The position numbers were made by a program, and so were the translations under genes. The notes beneath the pieces were generated by a model that was not told the origin of the DNA, did no database searches, and saw only the letters and a list, made by a program, of their open reading frames with translations. Below, piece by piece: positions 26,399 through 35,455 of a stretch of 43,111 nt of DNA (position 1 is its first letter; every line of letters begins with the position of its first letter). This DNA is from Halioglobus japonicus (GTDB taxonomy: Bacteria; Pseudomonadota; Gammaproteobacteria; Pseudomonadales; Halieaceae), in NCBI GenBank assembly GCA_902705825.1, contig CACSIL010000012.1, positions 325,234 through 368,344 of the forward strand, written 5' to 3'.

Positions 26399-28507
26399 AT
26401 GACCCGCAAAACCCATTACCGCGCCTGCCACCTCTGCGAAGCGATCTGTGGCCTCGTGATAGAAACAGATGGCGCCGATATTGTCTCTATCAAAGGGGAC
26501 AAGGCGGACCCACTCAGCCGTGGCCACATTTGCCCCAAAGCCATTGCCCTGAAGGATTTGCACACCGACCCGGACCGACTGCGCGCCCCGGTCAAGAGAG
26601 TGCGCAATGACAACGGCGACGACGAGTGGCAAGAAATCAGCTGGGATGAGGCGCTGGATACCACCGCCAACCGGCTGGCGCAAATTATCACCGAGCACGG
26701 GGTAGACGCGGTAGGCATTTACATGGGCAATCCGTCGGTGCACAACTACGGCATGATGACGCACCAGAGCAACCTGTTTCAGCATATCCGCAGCAATAAC
26801 CGCTTTTCTGCCACCAGCGTGGACCAACTGCCCCACCACCTCACCTCGCTGTGGCTCTACGGGCACAAGTTACTGATTCCTGTGCCCGATGTAGACAACA
26901 CCGATTACCTGCTGATGCTGGGTGCAAACCCACTGGCCTCCAACGGCAGTATCTGGACTGTACCTGACGTAAAAAAACGCCTGAAGGCACTCACAGCACG
27001 CGATGGCAAACTGGTCGTTATCGACCCTCGCAAAACAGAAACAGCCGCCATCGCCAGCGAGCACCAGTTCATACGCCCGGGCACCGACGCTCTGTTCCTG
27101 CTGGCACTGCTCAATACGCTATTCAGCGAGAACCTCACGAAACCCGGCGCGTTGAGCGAATTTACCAGCGGCCTGGATGAAGTGGCTGCTGCCATTGCGG
27201 CATTTACACCGGAGTTCGCCGCTGCCCACACCGGTATCGATGCCGATGCAATTCGACGCATCGCCAGGCAGTTTGCCGCGGCAGAAAAAGCCGTGTGCTA
27301 CGGCCGCATGGGTGTCTCCACGCAGGCCTATGGCGCACTGTGCCAATGGGTGATACAACTGATCAACATTGCCACCGGCAATCTGGACAAGCCCGGCGGC
27401 AGCCTGTTTGCCAGCCCCGCAGTAGATACCCTCAAGACCAGCAGCCCCGGTGGCCACGGCCGCCACCTGAGCCGCGTACGCAGCCTTCCGGAGTTTGACC
27501 GGGAGCTGCCCTCTGCCTGTCTGGCAGAGGAGATTAGCACCCCGGGTGAGGGACAAATACGCGCGCTGTTTACCGGTGCCGGCAACCCCGTGTTATCTAC
27601 TCCAAATGGACGGGCACTGGACAGTGCGATGGACACACTTCAGTTCATGGTGTCACTGGACCCGTACATCAACGAGACGACGCGCCACGCCGATATTATC
27701 CTGCCCCCTACCTCCGCGCTGGAGCACGATCACTACGATATCAGCTTTCACGTCTTCGCCGTACGCAATACCGCTCGCTACAATGAGGCCGTATTCGATA
27801 AGCCCCGCGACAGTCTGCACGACTGGGAAATTTTCAATCAGCTGGGAAACCGACTGGCGAAGCTTCTGGACAAACCGGAACAACCTGCCGTCGCGCCACA
27901 TGAAATCATCGCGATGGGCCTGCAGATGGGCGCTCACGGTGAAGCGGGCCTGTCGCTGGATAAACTGCGCCAAAACCCCTCGGGCATCGATCTGGGCCCA
28001 CTGCAATCACAACTGCCACAGCGCCTGGCAACACCGGATAAAACGATCCGGTGCGATATACCGCAAGCGATGGCCGACCTGCACCGCCTGTTTGAAGAAT
28101 TCCAACAACCGGACGCCAGTGAATTGCGACTGATTGGTCGGCGCCATGTACGCTCCAACAACTCCTGGATGCACAACTACCACCGTCTGATGAAGGGCCG
28201 TGATCGCAGCATGTTGATGATGCACCCTAGCGACATGGCGTCCAAGGGCATTGCGCCCGGCGGACGGGCGACGCTGTCATCACGGGTGGGGTCGGTTGAG
28301 GTCGCAGTGGAACCGTCTGATGACATGATGCCCGGTGTTGTTAGCCTACCCCACGGCTTCGGCCACAACAGGCAAGGCACACAAATGCAGATCGCGAACA
28401 CTCACGCGGGCGTGAGTTGCAATGACGTGACCGATGAACAATATCTTGATGTGCTTTCCGGTAACGCGGCGGTAAATGGCGTACCTGTCACCGTTTGCCC
28501 TGTGTAA
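26399..28507 (+). CDS. Molybdopterin oxidoreductase with N-terminal 4Fe-4S site
   Basis: This 702-residue protein of the DMSO-reductase superfamily has a 4Fe-4S cluster motif C10-x2-C13-x3-C17-x27-C45. Next come molybdopterin-guanine-dinucleotide regions (GNPSVHNYG, LLMLGANPLASNG, VVIDPRKTET, GRMGVSTQAYG, FTGAGNPVLS) and the C-terminal dinucleotide-binding domain (RLIGRRHVRSNNSWMHN). No Tat or other signal is seen, so it should be cytoplasmic. Family members reduce or hydroxylate substrates such as formate, and no electron-transfer subunit is encoded beside it. Grouping with a TonB receptor and sulfatase suggests a catabolic oxidation step; substrate unknown. Confidence 0.93.
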   Translation: MTRKTHYRACHLCEAICGLVIETDGADIVSIKGDKADPLSRGHICPKAIALKDLHTDPDRLRAPVKRVRNDNGDDEWQEISWDEALDTTANRLAQIITEHGVDAVGIYMGNPSVHNYGMMTHQSNLFQHIRSNNRFSATSVDQLPHHLTSLWLYGHKLLIPVPDVDNTDYLLMLGANPLASNGSIWTVPDVKKRLKALTARDGKLVVIDPRKTETAAIASEHQFIRPGTDALFLLALLNTLFSENLTKPGALSEFTSGLDEVAAAIAAFTPEFAAAHTGIDADAIRRIARQFAAAEKAVCYGRMGVSTQAYGALCQWVIQLINIATGNLDKPGGSLFASPAVDTLKTSSPGGHGRHLSRVRSLPEFDRELPSACLAEEISTPGEGQIRALFTGAGNPVLSTPNGRALDSAMDTLQFMVSLDPYINETTRHADIILPPTSALEHDHYDISFHVFAVRNTARYNEAVFDKPRDSLHDWEIFNQLGNRLAKLLDKPEQPAVAPHEIIAMGLQMGAHGEAGLSLDKLRQNPSGIDLGPLQSQLPQRLATPDKTIRCDIPQAMADLHRLFEEFQQPDASELRLIGRRHVRSNNSWMHNYHRLMKGRDRSMLMMHPSDMASKGIAPGGRATLSSRVGSVEVAVEPSDDMMPGVVSLPHGFGHNRQGTQMQIANTHAGVSCNDVTDEQYLDVLSGNAAVNGVPVTVCPV

Positions 28508-28587
28508 CTTCGCCCGAGCCAGTGACATCGAAGCCACTGCAGACTGAATAAACCGCTATAGCAAGAGTAATCGAGGCGTAGAAAGAC

Positions 28588-29754
28588 ATGGTAAAAAAAG
28601 TCCTACTCGCAGTACTCGCGCTGTTGGTCATCACAGCGGTTCTTGGTCGTGTACTACTGCCCGGAATTCTGGAAAACGCGATGAACGTTGTCGATGAGCA
28701 TGAGCCGTACCCCATCTCGGAGCGCGCCCGGCAACTACACGACGCACTTTTTATCGTGGATCTGCACAGTGACTCTCTGCTGTGGGCGCGCGATCTCAGC
28801 GAGCAATCATCTCGCGGCCAGGTCGATCTGCCGCGCATGAGACAGGGCAATGTCGCGATACAGGTGTTTTCAGCGACGACCAAAAGCCCCACCGGCCAGA
28901 ACTACGAAAGCAACGAGGCAGGTACTGACACCATTACCCCACTGGCTATTGTCAGCGGCTGGCCCAGCGCAACCTGGGATTCGCTGTTTGCACGGGCCCA
29001 GTACCAGCTGGATAAACTGCATGAACTGGTAGAAGCCAACCAGCCAGAGGTTATTTTCATCCGCCGCAAGGCCGATCTTGAAACACTGGAAACCGCGCGC
29101 CAATCTGATCGCAATGTCGTGGGTGCGATGTACCTGATAGAGGGTGCTCACCCACTGGAGGGCGACGTTAACAATCTCGATAAACTACAGGCACAGGGGC
29201 TTCAATTTGTCGGTTTGACCCACTTCTTTGACAACGAGTTGGGCGGCTCACTGCACGGCATCAGCGGTGAAGGGCTCACCCAATTTGGCCGCAGCGTTAT
29301 AGCGCGCGCCGATCAACTGAACATGACCATTGATATTGCCCATGCCTCGCCGCAGATGGTGCGCGATGTACTGGCGTTAACGTCAAGGCCGGTTATCCTC
29401 TCCCACGGAGGCTTCAAGGGACACTGCAATTCACCGCGCAATCTGGATGATGCACTGATGCTGCAGGTGGCCGAAGCTGGCGGCATCATCGGTGTAGGCT
29501 ATTGGGATGCCACCGCCTGCGACTACACGCCTGCGGGCATTGCAAAGTCAATTCGCTATGGCATTGACCTGTTGGGGCTTGCGCATATTGCGCTGGGCTC
29601 AGATTACGACGGTGCTGTAACCACCTCGCTGGACACCTCTGAACTGGCGGCACTGACACAGGCAATGCTCGACCAGGACTTTACCGAAGCTGAAATTCGC
29701 GCGGTGATGGGCGGCAACATGCAGCGTTTTTTACACCAGCAGTTACCCGATTGA
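28588..29754 (+). CDS. M19-family membrane dipeptidase
   Basis: This 388-residue protein has an N-terminal membrane anchor (about 4-25) and the M19 dipeptidase fold. Metal ligands are His60 and Asp62 in DLHSDS, the glutamate in IEGAHPLEGD, and histidines in AHAS and SHGG; GSDYDG closes the active site. The family hydrolyses dipeptides, and some members open beta-lactams or lactones. It is the last gene of the plus-strand block that begins near 20167. Its peptidase role in that block is unclear. Confidence 0.94.
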   Translation: MVKKVLLAVLALLVITAVLGRVLLPGILENAMNVVDEHEPYPISERARQLHDALFIVDLHSDSLLWARDLSEQSSRGQVDLPRMRQGNVAIQVFSATTKSPTGQNYESNEAGTDTITPLAIVSGWPSATWDSLFARAQYQLDKLHELVEANQPEVIFIRRKADLETLETARQSDRNVVGAMYLIEGAHPLEGDVNNLDKLQAQGLQFVGLTHFFDNELGGSLHGISGEGLTQFGRSVIARADQLNMTIDIAHASPQMVRDVLALTSRPVILSHGGFKGHCNSPRNLDDALMLQVAEAGGIIGVGYWDATACDYTPAGIAKSIRYGIDLLGLAHIALGSDYDGAVTTSLDTSELAALTQAMLDQDFTEAEIRAVMGGNMQRFLHQQLPD

Positions 29755-29788
29755 TCGTGAGCCTGGGCCGTTAGCCCCCACTACCAGC

Positions 29789-30256
29789 TCACTGATAAAC
29801 CCAGCGGTTCGCAGGCTCTGTGCCCGGCTCATATTCAACCGTTTGTATATCAAACCATATCGGCAGCAAATAGCGCACGTAAAATGCCCGTGTAGTGGAC
29901 GTGCCTATGACGATATCATCGTAATCCTTGATCTGTAGACGATCATCCTTCTTCGCCCACTGTCCACATTGCTCCCGGATATCGTCAACTTCGGCGCGAG
30001 AGTCATAAATAAAACCCAGGTGATCGTATCCGGGAGACTGTATGCACTTCTCCTGCTCCGATAACAGCAAGAACTGGCTGGTGTGTTCATCGGTGCGCAG
30101 AACCAACCCCGGAGTTTCCATCACCGGCACCGGCAGCGGAATGGCCTCAAAACCGAATACCTCGCTGTAGAAAGCGCAGATTGCGTCCTGATCGCTCTCC
30201 AACGTGCCCGGAGGCAGGGTCAGTTCCATGTGGTTTAATCGAAATGCTGGCATCAT
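29789..30256 (-). CDS. VOC-superfamily (glyoxalase/dioxygenase-like) protein
   Basis: This 155-residue protein has the paired beta-alpha-beta-beta-beta pattern of the vicinal-oxygen-chelate fold. Candidate metal ligands are His9 in LNHMEL and a later histidine in YDHLGF, and an E-V/F strand follows (IQTVEYEPG). The fold includes glyoxalases, extradiol dioxygenases and isomerases. The fit is good but the reaction cannot be read. A perfect palindrome lies 37 nt upstream of its start. Confidence 0.78.
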   Translation of the reverse strand: MMPAFRLNHMELTLPPGTLESDQDAICAFYSEVFGFEAIPLPVPVMETPGLVLRTDEHTSQFLLLSEQEKCIQSPGYDHLGFIYDSRAEVDDIREQCGQWAKKDDRLQIKDYDDIVIGTSTTRAFYVRYLLPIWFDIQTVEYEPGTEPANRWVYQ

Positions 30257-30292
30257 AACTCCCTATTTATTTTTGGATTCTTGGGCAACGCT

Positions 30293-30306
30293 GACAACGC
30301 GTTGTC
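30293..30306. promoter_or_regulatory. 14-bp perfect palindrome upstream of the VOC gene
   Basis: GACAACGCGTTGTC is a perfect dyad in the region shared by the divergent VOC and MscS genes. Its central CG resembles LacI/TetR-type operators, but no regulator is adjacent. Confidence 0.45.
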
Positions 30307-30494
30307 CAGCCTCCCAACAGCATACTGATTTCAGTGGTGGGGGCAACACTACAATAGCGCCGCTAATCAGGGCCTGATCGAAATCCCTTGAATATGGTAG
30401 TGTGATTAACGTGTAAACGAACACTCTGCCACCAGCGCGAAGGACACCGTTTTCTGCAGAGCATTCTTACTATGAAACAAGTGGCAGAATCAGC

Positions 30495-31898
30495 ATGAGG
30501 TACATGATGCATATATTGCTTCGAATCGGTGTATTTGGCTGGCTTACACTGGCCGCGGCACTTGTCCATAGTCAGGATACTGACACCAAAATCTCGGACC
30601 CGGAACCCGTCATTGAGACGCTGCAAGACAGCGCAATGCTGGATGAAAAAATTCGCTCTCGCATTGAAAATATTTTCGCGGAAATTGACGTATTGAACGG
30701 TGTAACCATCTCCGTTGCCGAGGGCGTTGTAACGTTGGGGGGCGATGTTGCCAACGAGGCCGCCGCGCAGAAAGCTCAGCGGCTCGCTATACGGTTGGTG
30801 GGTGTGGTAACCGTAGAGGATGAAATGAATCGCACGCTGGCTGTCAGTGACAATGTGCAGCCGCTGATTGAGAAGTTCGCAGCGACCGTCTCGGACTTTT
30901 TCAAAGCCCTGCCTTTGATTGGGCTGGCGATCTTGATGCTGGTATTGTCAGGATTGTTTGGCGCTTTTCTCGCCAGACGCAAGTCGCTGTGGCAACGTGT
31001 GGCACCCAACCCCTTCCTGGCCGATTTGCTCAGCCAGGCTGTTCGTTTGGGCGTACTTCTGTTGGGTGTGATTCTGGCTCTGGAAATATTGGGAGCCGGC
31101 GCACTGATAGCCACGATACTCGGAGGGGCCGGCGTTCTGGGGTTGGCGATTGGATTCGCTGTGCGGGACTCTATGGAGAACTATATCTCCAGTATTATGC
31201 TGAGTTTACGCCAGCCTTTCAGAGCCAAAGACCATGTCATTATCAATGAGCACGAGGGGATTGTCGTACGCCTGACTTCCCGGGCGACCATTTTGATGAC
31301 ACTCGATGGCAATCATTTACGTATCCCGAACTCGACTGTATTCAAAGGTATCATTCTAAACTACACCACGAATCCCGAGCGCCGCCTGGCGTTTGAACTG
31401 GGGGTCGATGCCCAGGATGACCCCGTCGCCGCTATGAGCACGGGGCTTGATGCAATACGGGAATTGGAGTTTGTGCTCAGTGAACCTGAACCCAGTGCCA
31501 TTATAAAGACCGTGGGAGATTCCAATATTGTAATTCTGTTTACCGCCTGGGTTGATCAGCGAGAGACGGATTATGGCAAGGCCCGCAGTCACGCGATACG
31601 CGCCGCGATGAGAGTGCTTGAGGATCAGGGCTTCACCCTGCCGGAGCCAATTTATCGCGTGCGATTTGACCCTGAACTCAATGCAGCGCTGGGAAGTAAG
31701 ACGGCAGCGGCTCCCAAGGGAGGCTTATCACCTACCAGCTCAGCACCCACACACTCTAAACGCCCCGTTGCAACGACTGCCCCCGAAGACGACGTGATGG
31801 ATACCGCCCCCGAGACGCACTTGGTAGAAAAGGTAGAGGCAGAAATTGAATCTGACAGCGCAGATGACTTGCTGGATCAGTCAAAGCCGCGAGAATAA
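30495..31898 (+). CDS. BON-domain MscS-type mechanosensitive channel
   Basis: This 467-residue protein has a signal segment (about 6-26), a periplasmic BON domain (about 48-116; DVLNGVTISVAEGVVTLGG), then three transmembrane helices (about 137-160, 180-200, 203-222) and the MscS pore/beta domain (IGFAVRDSMENY, RAKDHV, LRIPNS). The C-terminus is a long disordered, Pro/Thr and acidic tail (about 400-467). MscS channels release solutes upon osmotic shock at the inner membrane. The BON domain could bind phospholipid and tie the channel to the envelope. Confidence 0.93.
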   Translation: MRYMMHILLRIGVFGWLTLAAALVHSQDTDTKISDPEPVIETLQDSAMLDEKIRSRIENIFAEIDVLNGVTISVAEGVVTLGGDVANEAAAQKAQRLAIRLVGVVTVEDEMNRTLAVSDNVQPLIEKFAATVSDFFKALPLIGLAILMLVLSGLFGAFLARRKSLWQRVAPNPFLADLLSQAVRLGVLLLGVILALEILGAGALIATILGGAGVLGLAIGFAVRDSMENYISSIMLSLRQPFRAKDHVIINEHEGIVVRLTSRATILMTLDGNHLRIPNSTVFKGIILNYTTNPERRLAFELGVDAQDDPVAAMSTGLDAIRELEFVLSEPEPSAIIKTVGDSNIVILFTAWVDQRETDYGKARSHAIRAAMRVLEDQGFTLPEPIYRVRFDPELNAALGSKTAAAPKGGLSPTSSAPTHSKRPVATTAPEDDVMDTAPETHLVEKVEAEIESDSADDLLDQSKPRE

Positions 31899-31982
31899 AA
31901 AATCAGGGATAGACCGTAGTCCACACATGGGAATATCACCGTGTTGTTCAGGGTCAGGGTACTTGTATGTGACCCGCTTGAA

Positions 31983-32939
31983 CTACATCGCCAATATCGC
32001 CTTAAGCACACATGCAAATGCCACAGGCTGATCCAGCATCAGGTGATGCCTGGCATCGGGAATGCCAATCATGGGGATGTGCCCTCCTCCTGCCTCTCGA
32101 ATATATTCGGCAGAGTCGGCATCAAACAATTCGCTCTCCTCACCGTAGACAATGACGATACGCCCCGGCGCATCAGCGATACGCTTGGCCTGCGCAAGCA
32201 ACCGTTCACCCACGTCTGTCGTGCGCTCAAAAACACTGGGGTGAAATTTCCAGGTCCAGCCGCCCTCCACTTCTTTCAGGGAATGGTAGGCCATATAGTC
32301 AAATAAATAGGGCTCATTGACCTTTTGTACCGGTGATAGCACGAAGCGACCTTTGGCCGTTTCGTAGTCGGGATAAATACGATTGGGACGGCTGGGATCC
32401 TGGGAACCGGGCGGCCCGCCCCCCGCCATCGCATGTGCTTTAAGGCGCTCCGGGCGCAGTGTCATCAAATCGCAAATAACGAGGCCGGCAAAATCTTGCT
32501 GGCGCTGTTCCATCGCGAGCAAACCGACACTACCACCATAGGAATGGGAGATGATGGTTGGCTTCTGACCGGACTCAAACAAACCCGTGCCCTGCGCCAC
32601 ATCCATCAGTTCCTGCAGGCGAACGTCATCAGGGTATCCCTCTCTTGCACCCGAATCGCCCATGCCGGAAAAGTCGTAGGCCACCACATAATAGTCTTCG
32701 GCCAACAGCGGCGCGATAAAGGCGAAACATCTCGAATGTGCGAGAAACCCATGCAATAGTAAGATACCGGGGTTGGCAGGGTCGCCCCAGCTAAAGTAAT
32801 GTACCGGACACCCGGCAGAGTCCAGCCAGCCCTCCCGGCGCGGCGTGGCAATCGCCTTTTCAAACCAGGGCGGCGTGCTGCGCGAGTCAGCAGGAATTTC
32901 AACAGACAGATCAGGAGAAGACGCTACAACGGTGCTCAT
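31983..32939 (-). CDS. Alpha/beta hydrolase
   Basis: This 318-residue protein has the LLHGF oxyanion motif (62-66), nucleophile Ser133 in SHSYGG, and the C-terminal DARHHLMLDQP in which His299 is the likely catalytic histidine. The acid is probably the Glu or Asp in YGEESELFD. There is no signal peptide, so it acts in the cytoplasm on an ester or related bond. It diverges from the SDR gene with only 93 nt between them, so they may share regulation. Substrate unknown. Confidence 0.92.
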   Translation of the reverse strand: MSTVVASSPDLSVEIPADSRSTPPWFEKAIATPRREGWLDSAGCPVHYFSWGDPANPGILLLHGFLAHSRCFAFIAPLLAEDYYVVAYDFSGMGDSGAREGYPDDVRLQELMDVAQGTGLFESGQKPTIISHSYGGSVGLLAMEQRQQDFAGLVICDLMTLRPERLKAHAMAGGGPPGSQDPSRPNRIYPDYETAKGRFVLSPVQKVNEPYLFDYMAYHSLKEVEGGWTWKFHPSVFERTTDVGERLLAQAKRIADAPGRIVIVYGEESELFDADSAEYIREAGGGHIPMIGIPDARHHLMLDQPVAFACVLKAILAM

Positions 32940-33032
32940 AAAGCAAACCCAAAAAAACGAACGCTGTATTTTACACTATTCAGACTGGCATCGGAGTACT
33001 ACCCGGAAAACAAACACACATCAGGAGCATTC

Positions 33033-33818
33033 ATGATCGATCAACTTTTTTCAATGCAAGACAAAGTCTGCGTTATTACCGGTGGATCCCGAGGCCTGGG
33101 CTATGCAATTGCACAGGCCTTTTTAGCGGCGGGCGCCCGGCGCATTTACATCACCGCCCGAAAAGCAGAAGCGTGCGAACAGGCGGCAGCCCAACTCTCT
33201 GCTGAATCAGACAGCGGAGAATGTATCGCATTACCCGGCAATATCAGCAATATGGAAGAGATTGCACAGCTGGTAGCGGAGCTGGAAAGAAGAGAATCGC
33301 ACATCGATATCCTCGTAAATAATGCCGGTGTAGGCTGGATGGCACCTCTGGGCGATTTTCCCGAACAGGGTTGGGACAAGGTGATGGACCTTAATGTAAA
33401 GACCCCCTTCTTTTTGACGCAGGCGATGATCCCGCTACTTCGCAAAAATGCCACACCGGAAAACACCTCCAGCATAATCAACATTGGCTCCATAGCCGGC
33501 ATCATGGGAAGCACTGATACATTCAGTTACGCCCCCAGCAAGGCCGCCGTGCATCAGATGACGCGCAACCTCGCTGCGACCCTTGCTGAGCAGCATATCC
33601 GGGTGAACGCCATTGCGCCGGGTCGCTTCCACACACGAATGACCGAATACGCCAGCAACGATACCTCAGCATATGAGGCCGAGATCAAAACAATTCCACT
33701 GCACCGCTGGGGCACAGACCCCGATATCATGGGCGTTGCCCTCATGCTGGCCACTCGCGCCGGCGCGTTTATCACCGGCCAAATCATTGCTGTAGATGGC
33801 GGCACCACTCTGGTCTGA
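33033..33818 (+). CDS. Short-chain dehydrogenase/reductase
   Basis: This 261-residue classical SDR has the cofactor loop TGGSRGLG (16-23), NNAG (96-99), Asn121, and the Ser153-Tyr166-Lys170 triad (SIAGIM..., SYAPSK). Arg42 after the second strand (TARKAE) favours NADP(H). It reduces a carbonyl or oxidises an alcohol in the cytoplasm. CAGGAG precedes the chosen ATG. It may act on the product of the divergent alpha/beta hydrolase. Confidence 0.95.
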   Translation: MIDQLFSMQDKVCVITGGSRGLGYAIAQAFLAAGARRIYITARKAEACEQAAAQLSAESDSGECIALPGNISNMEEIAQLVAELERRESHIDILVNNAGVGWMAPLGDFPEQGWDKVMDLNVKTPFFLTQAMIPLLRKNATPENTSSIINIGSIAGIMGSTDTFSYAPSKAAVHQMTRNLAATLAEQHIRVNAIAPGRFHTRMTEYASNDTSAYEAEIKTIPLHRWGTDPDIMGVALMLATRAGAFITGQIIAVDGGTTLV

Positions 33819-33860
33819 CAGCATACGGGCTAACCAGCCCAAGCACCAGAACGTCAACCA

Positions 33861-33891
33861 CTTGACATATTATTGTCAAGTAGTTGACAAT
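33861..33891 (+). promoter_or_regulatory. Overlapping palindromes, probable MarR operator and promoter
   Basis: Three alternating half-sites of TTGACAA/TTGTCAA occur in 31 nt. CTTGACA-N6-TGTCAAG (33861-33880) and the perfect ATTGTCAA-GTAG-TTGACAAT (33872-33891) share the middle half-site. The first TTGACA can also serve as a -35 box with a poor -10 (GACAAT) 18 nt downstream, so a bound repressor would cover the promoter. It lies 60 nt upstream of the first membrane-protein gene; the MarR gene two genes downstream is the natural candidate. Confidence 0.65.
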
Positions 33892-33950
33892 ATTTCTGTA
33901 GCGATAATTTCAATAAAGCGCCGCCTGGAAATAACACCGCAGAGCTCAAG

Positions 33951-34475
33951 ATGATAGATACCGCTCAGGCCGTTCTGGCCCCATATTATTTGCAGATCAA
34001 GTTTGTACACATTCTGTGCTCAATGATGTGGCTGTGGAGCACATCGGTTGCCTTCCTATATTTTGTTGTACCGGTGATGCAACACTGGCGCCGCTCACCA
34101 CAGGATGCCGACCTGATAGCGCTGCGCAACTGGGTACTGGAGCGGTTTGACCAGGGCGTAGTTCTGGAGCATGTCGCTTTTCCGCTGGTGATAATCTCCG
34201 GCGTGCTGATGCTATGTGCTGGCGGCTGGACCACCGCCTCCAACTGGCTAGTGCTGAAGCTGGCCATCGTATGCGCTATCGTGCTGCCGATTGAGATTTT
34301 GGACTATCATCTCTCTCACTTCAGCGGCAATAAGCGTTTCAAAAGGGATAAAGGCGATGAGGTAGGCTACGAAAAGGCTATCGACTTTCACTGGAAGTTC
34401 CTGCTGCTTTCCACGCCGCCGATGATCGTATTCGGTATAAGTATTCTGTACCTCGCTGTGGTTAAGCCCTTTTAG
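33951..34475 (+). CDS. Four-helix integral membrane protein, DUF2269-like
   Basis: This 174-residue protein has four predicted membrane helices (about 12-40, 66-88, 94-114, 145-170). KFVHILCSMMWL in the first helix and a histidine before the second (VLEHVAFPL) resemble the DUF2269/CopD-like family, in which such histidines could bind haem or metal. The role is not established. It is the first gene behind the palindromic operator and appears co-transcribed with the next two genes. Confidence 0.68.
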   Translation: MIDTAQAVLAPYYLQIKFVHILCSMMWLWSTSVAFLYFVVPVMQHWRRSPQDADLIALRNWVLERFDQGVVLEHVAFPLVIISGVLMLCAGGWTTASNWLVLKLAIVCAIVLPIEILDYHLSHFSGNKRFKRDKGDEVGYEKAIDFHWKFLLLSTPPMIVFGISILYLAVVKPF

Positions 34476-34504
34476 CCTGCTGCACCACTTCAAAGGCCAA
34501 TCCA

Positions 34505-34807
34505 ATGACCCTAAAACGCAACAGTAACCATCGGTTTTATCGCAACGCCGCTGTTGGCTCAGCCGTATATAGCATCTTTTCGGTGTATCTCCTGTTTGCC
34601 ATAGCCAATGCTGTCTTGCAAAAAGACATGCGCTATTTTGACCTCGACATCATCGCCTGGGTCATCCTCGGCACCGTGATCTATGGCTTCTTCTGTTACC
34701 GAAAACTAAGACAACTCGATGGGGTAAACTCCCGGGGGCTGGGGTGGAAGCTCAGCGAAGCGCAGGTGAAACTCCCCGCAAGAAAAGCCCATCGACGATT
34801 CGGCTAG
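34505..34807 (+). CDS. Small membrane protein of unknown function
   Basis: This 100-residue protein has two predicted helices (about 15-40 and 48-66) and a basic C-terminus. AAAGG lies upstream of the ATG. I do not recognise a family. It is placed 29 nt after the DUF2269-like gene and 41 nt before the MarR gene, so it likely belongs to the same transcript. Confidence 0.6.
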   Translation: MTLKRNSNHRFYRNAAVGSAVYSIFSVYLLFAIANAVLQKDMRYFDLDIIAWVILGTVIYGFFCYRKLRQLDGVNSRGLGWKLSEAQVKLPARKAHRRFG

Positions 34808-34848
34808 CTACAATCAATCACACAACCGTCTTTGGGCATGAACGTCAT

Positions 34849-35304
34849 ATGGCAAAACCGACAACAGAATTTCTACTGCGAGATTTACTGACAGCAGTGT
34901 ACTGGTTCGACGAAGGGTTACAGAGTCACCTGGAAGCAGCGGGCTGGCCGCGTCAGTCCCGCACCAAATCGATGATGATGATCAATCTGGCCAACGGATT
35001 AACCAGACCGATTCAATTGGCCGCACGTTTGGGCATCAGTCGTCAGGCTGTGCAGTTGGCACTGGCTGACCTGGAAAAGGAAGGTTTGATTCGCCTTGAA
35101 CCTGACCCCGACGATAAACGCGCCAAACGGGCGGTGTATACCGATGATCCTCGCGGCAAGCAGATGCAGAAAGCCGCGCTGGAAGCCCTGCACAGCATCG
35201 AGGCAGAACTGGAAAAACGCCTAGGCGCCAGGGCTTATGCGCAATTCTCCAGAGCATTGCGCTCAGATTGGGGGCCACCACTGGTGCCGGGCTCCGATTC
35301 CTGA
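34849..35304 (+). CDS. MarR-family transcriptional regulator
   Basis: This 151-residue protein has a winged helix-turn-helix: RPIQLAARLGISRQAVQLAL with the wing around DPDDKRAKR (about 52-97). Flanking helices form the dimer interface. MarR proteins usually repress neighbouring genes and respond to small ligands. The palindrome cluster upstream of this operon is the expected binding site. The ATG at 34849 has only a weak ribosome site, suggesting coupling to the preceding gene. It is not known which ligand it senses. Confidence 0.9.
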   Translation: MAKPTTEFLLRDLLTAVYWFDEGLQSHLEAAGWPRQSRTKSMMMINLANGLTRPIQLAARLGISRQAVQLALADLEKEGLIRLEPDPDDKRAKRAVYTDDPRGKQMQKAALEALHSIEAELEKRLGARAYAQFSRALRSDWGPPLVPGSDS

Positions 35305-35455
35305 CTCCCTACCGGGCAAAGTCATGTGGTGCATCTTCAAATCTCTTGCCCTGAGATTGAGCAGCCCTCAGAATACAATCGTCCTCGCCAATGCGCTTAT
35401 GGTGAGCGGTAACTCCTGTTAGCAACAACAAACCACAACGTTTGGAAACTGTAGA

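Noticed and set aside
31951..31975. GGGTCA / TGACCC hairpin between the MscS and alpha/beta-hydrolase genes
   Set aside because: Six-bp stem with a 13-nt loop and no T-tract; could be a weak terminator but the evidence is too thin to annotate.
33827..33840. GGGCT-aacc-AGCCC hairpin after the SDR stop
   Set aside because: Only five base pairs and no T-tract follow it, so I do not call a terminator.
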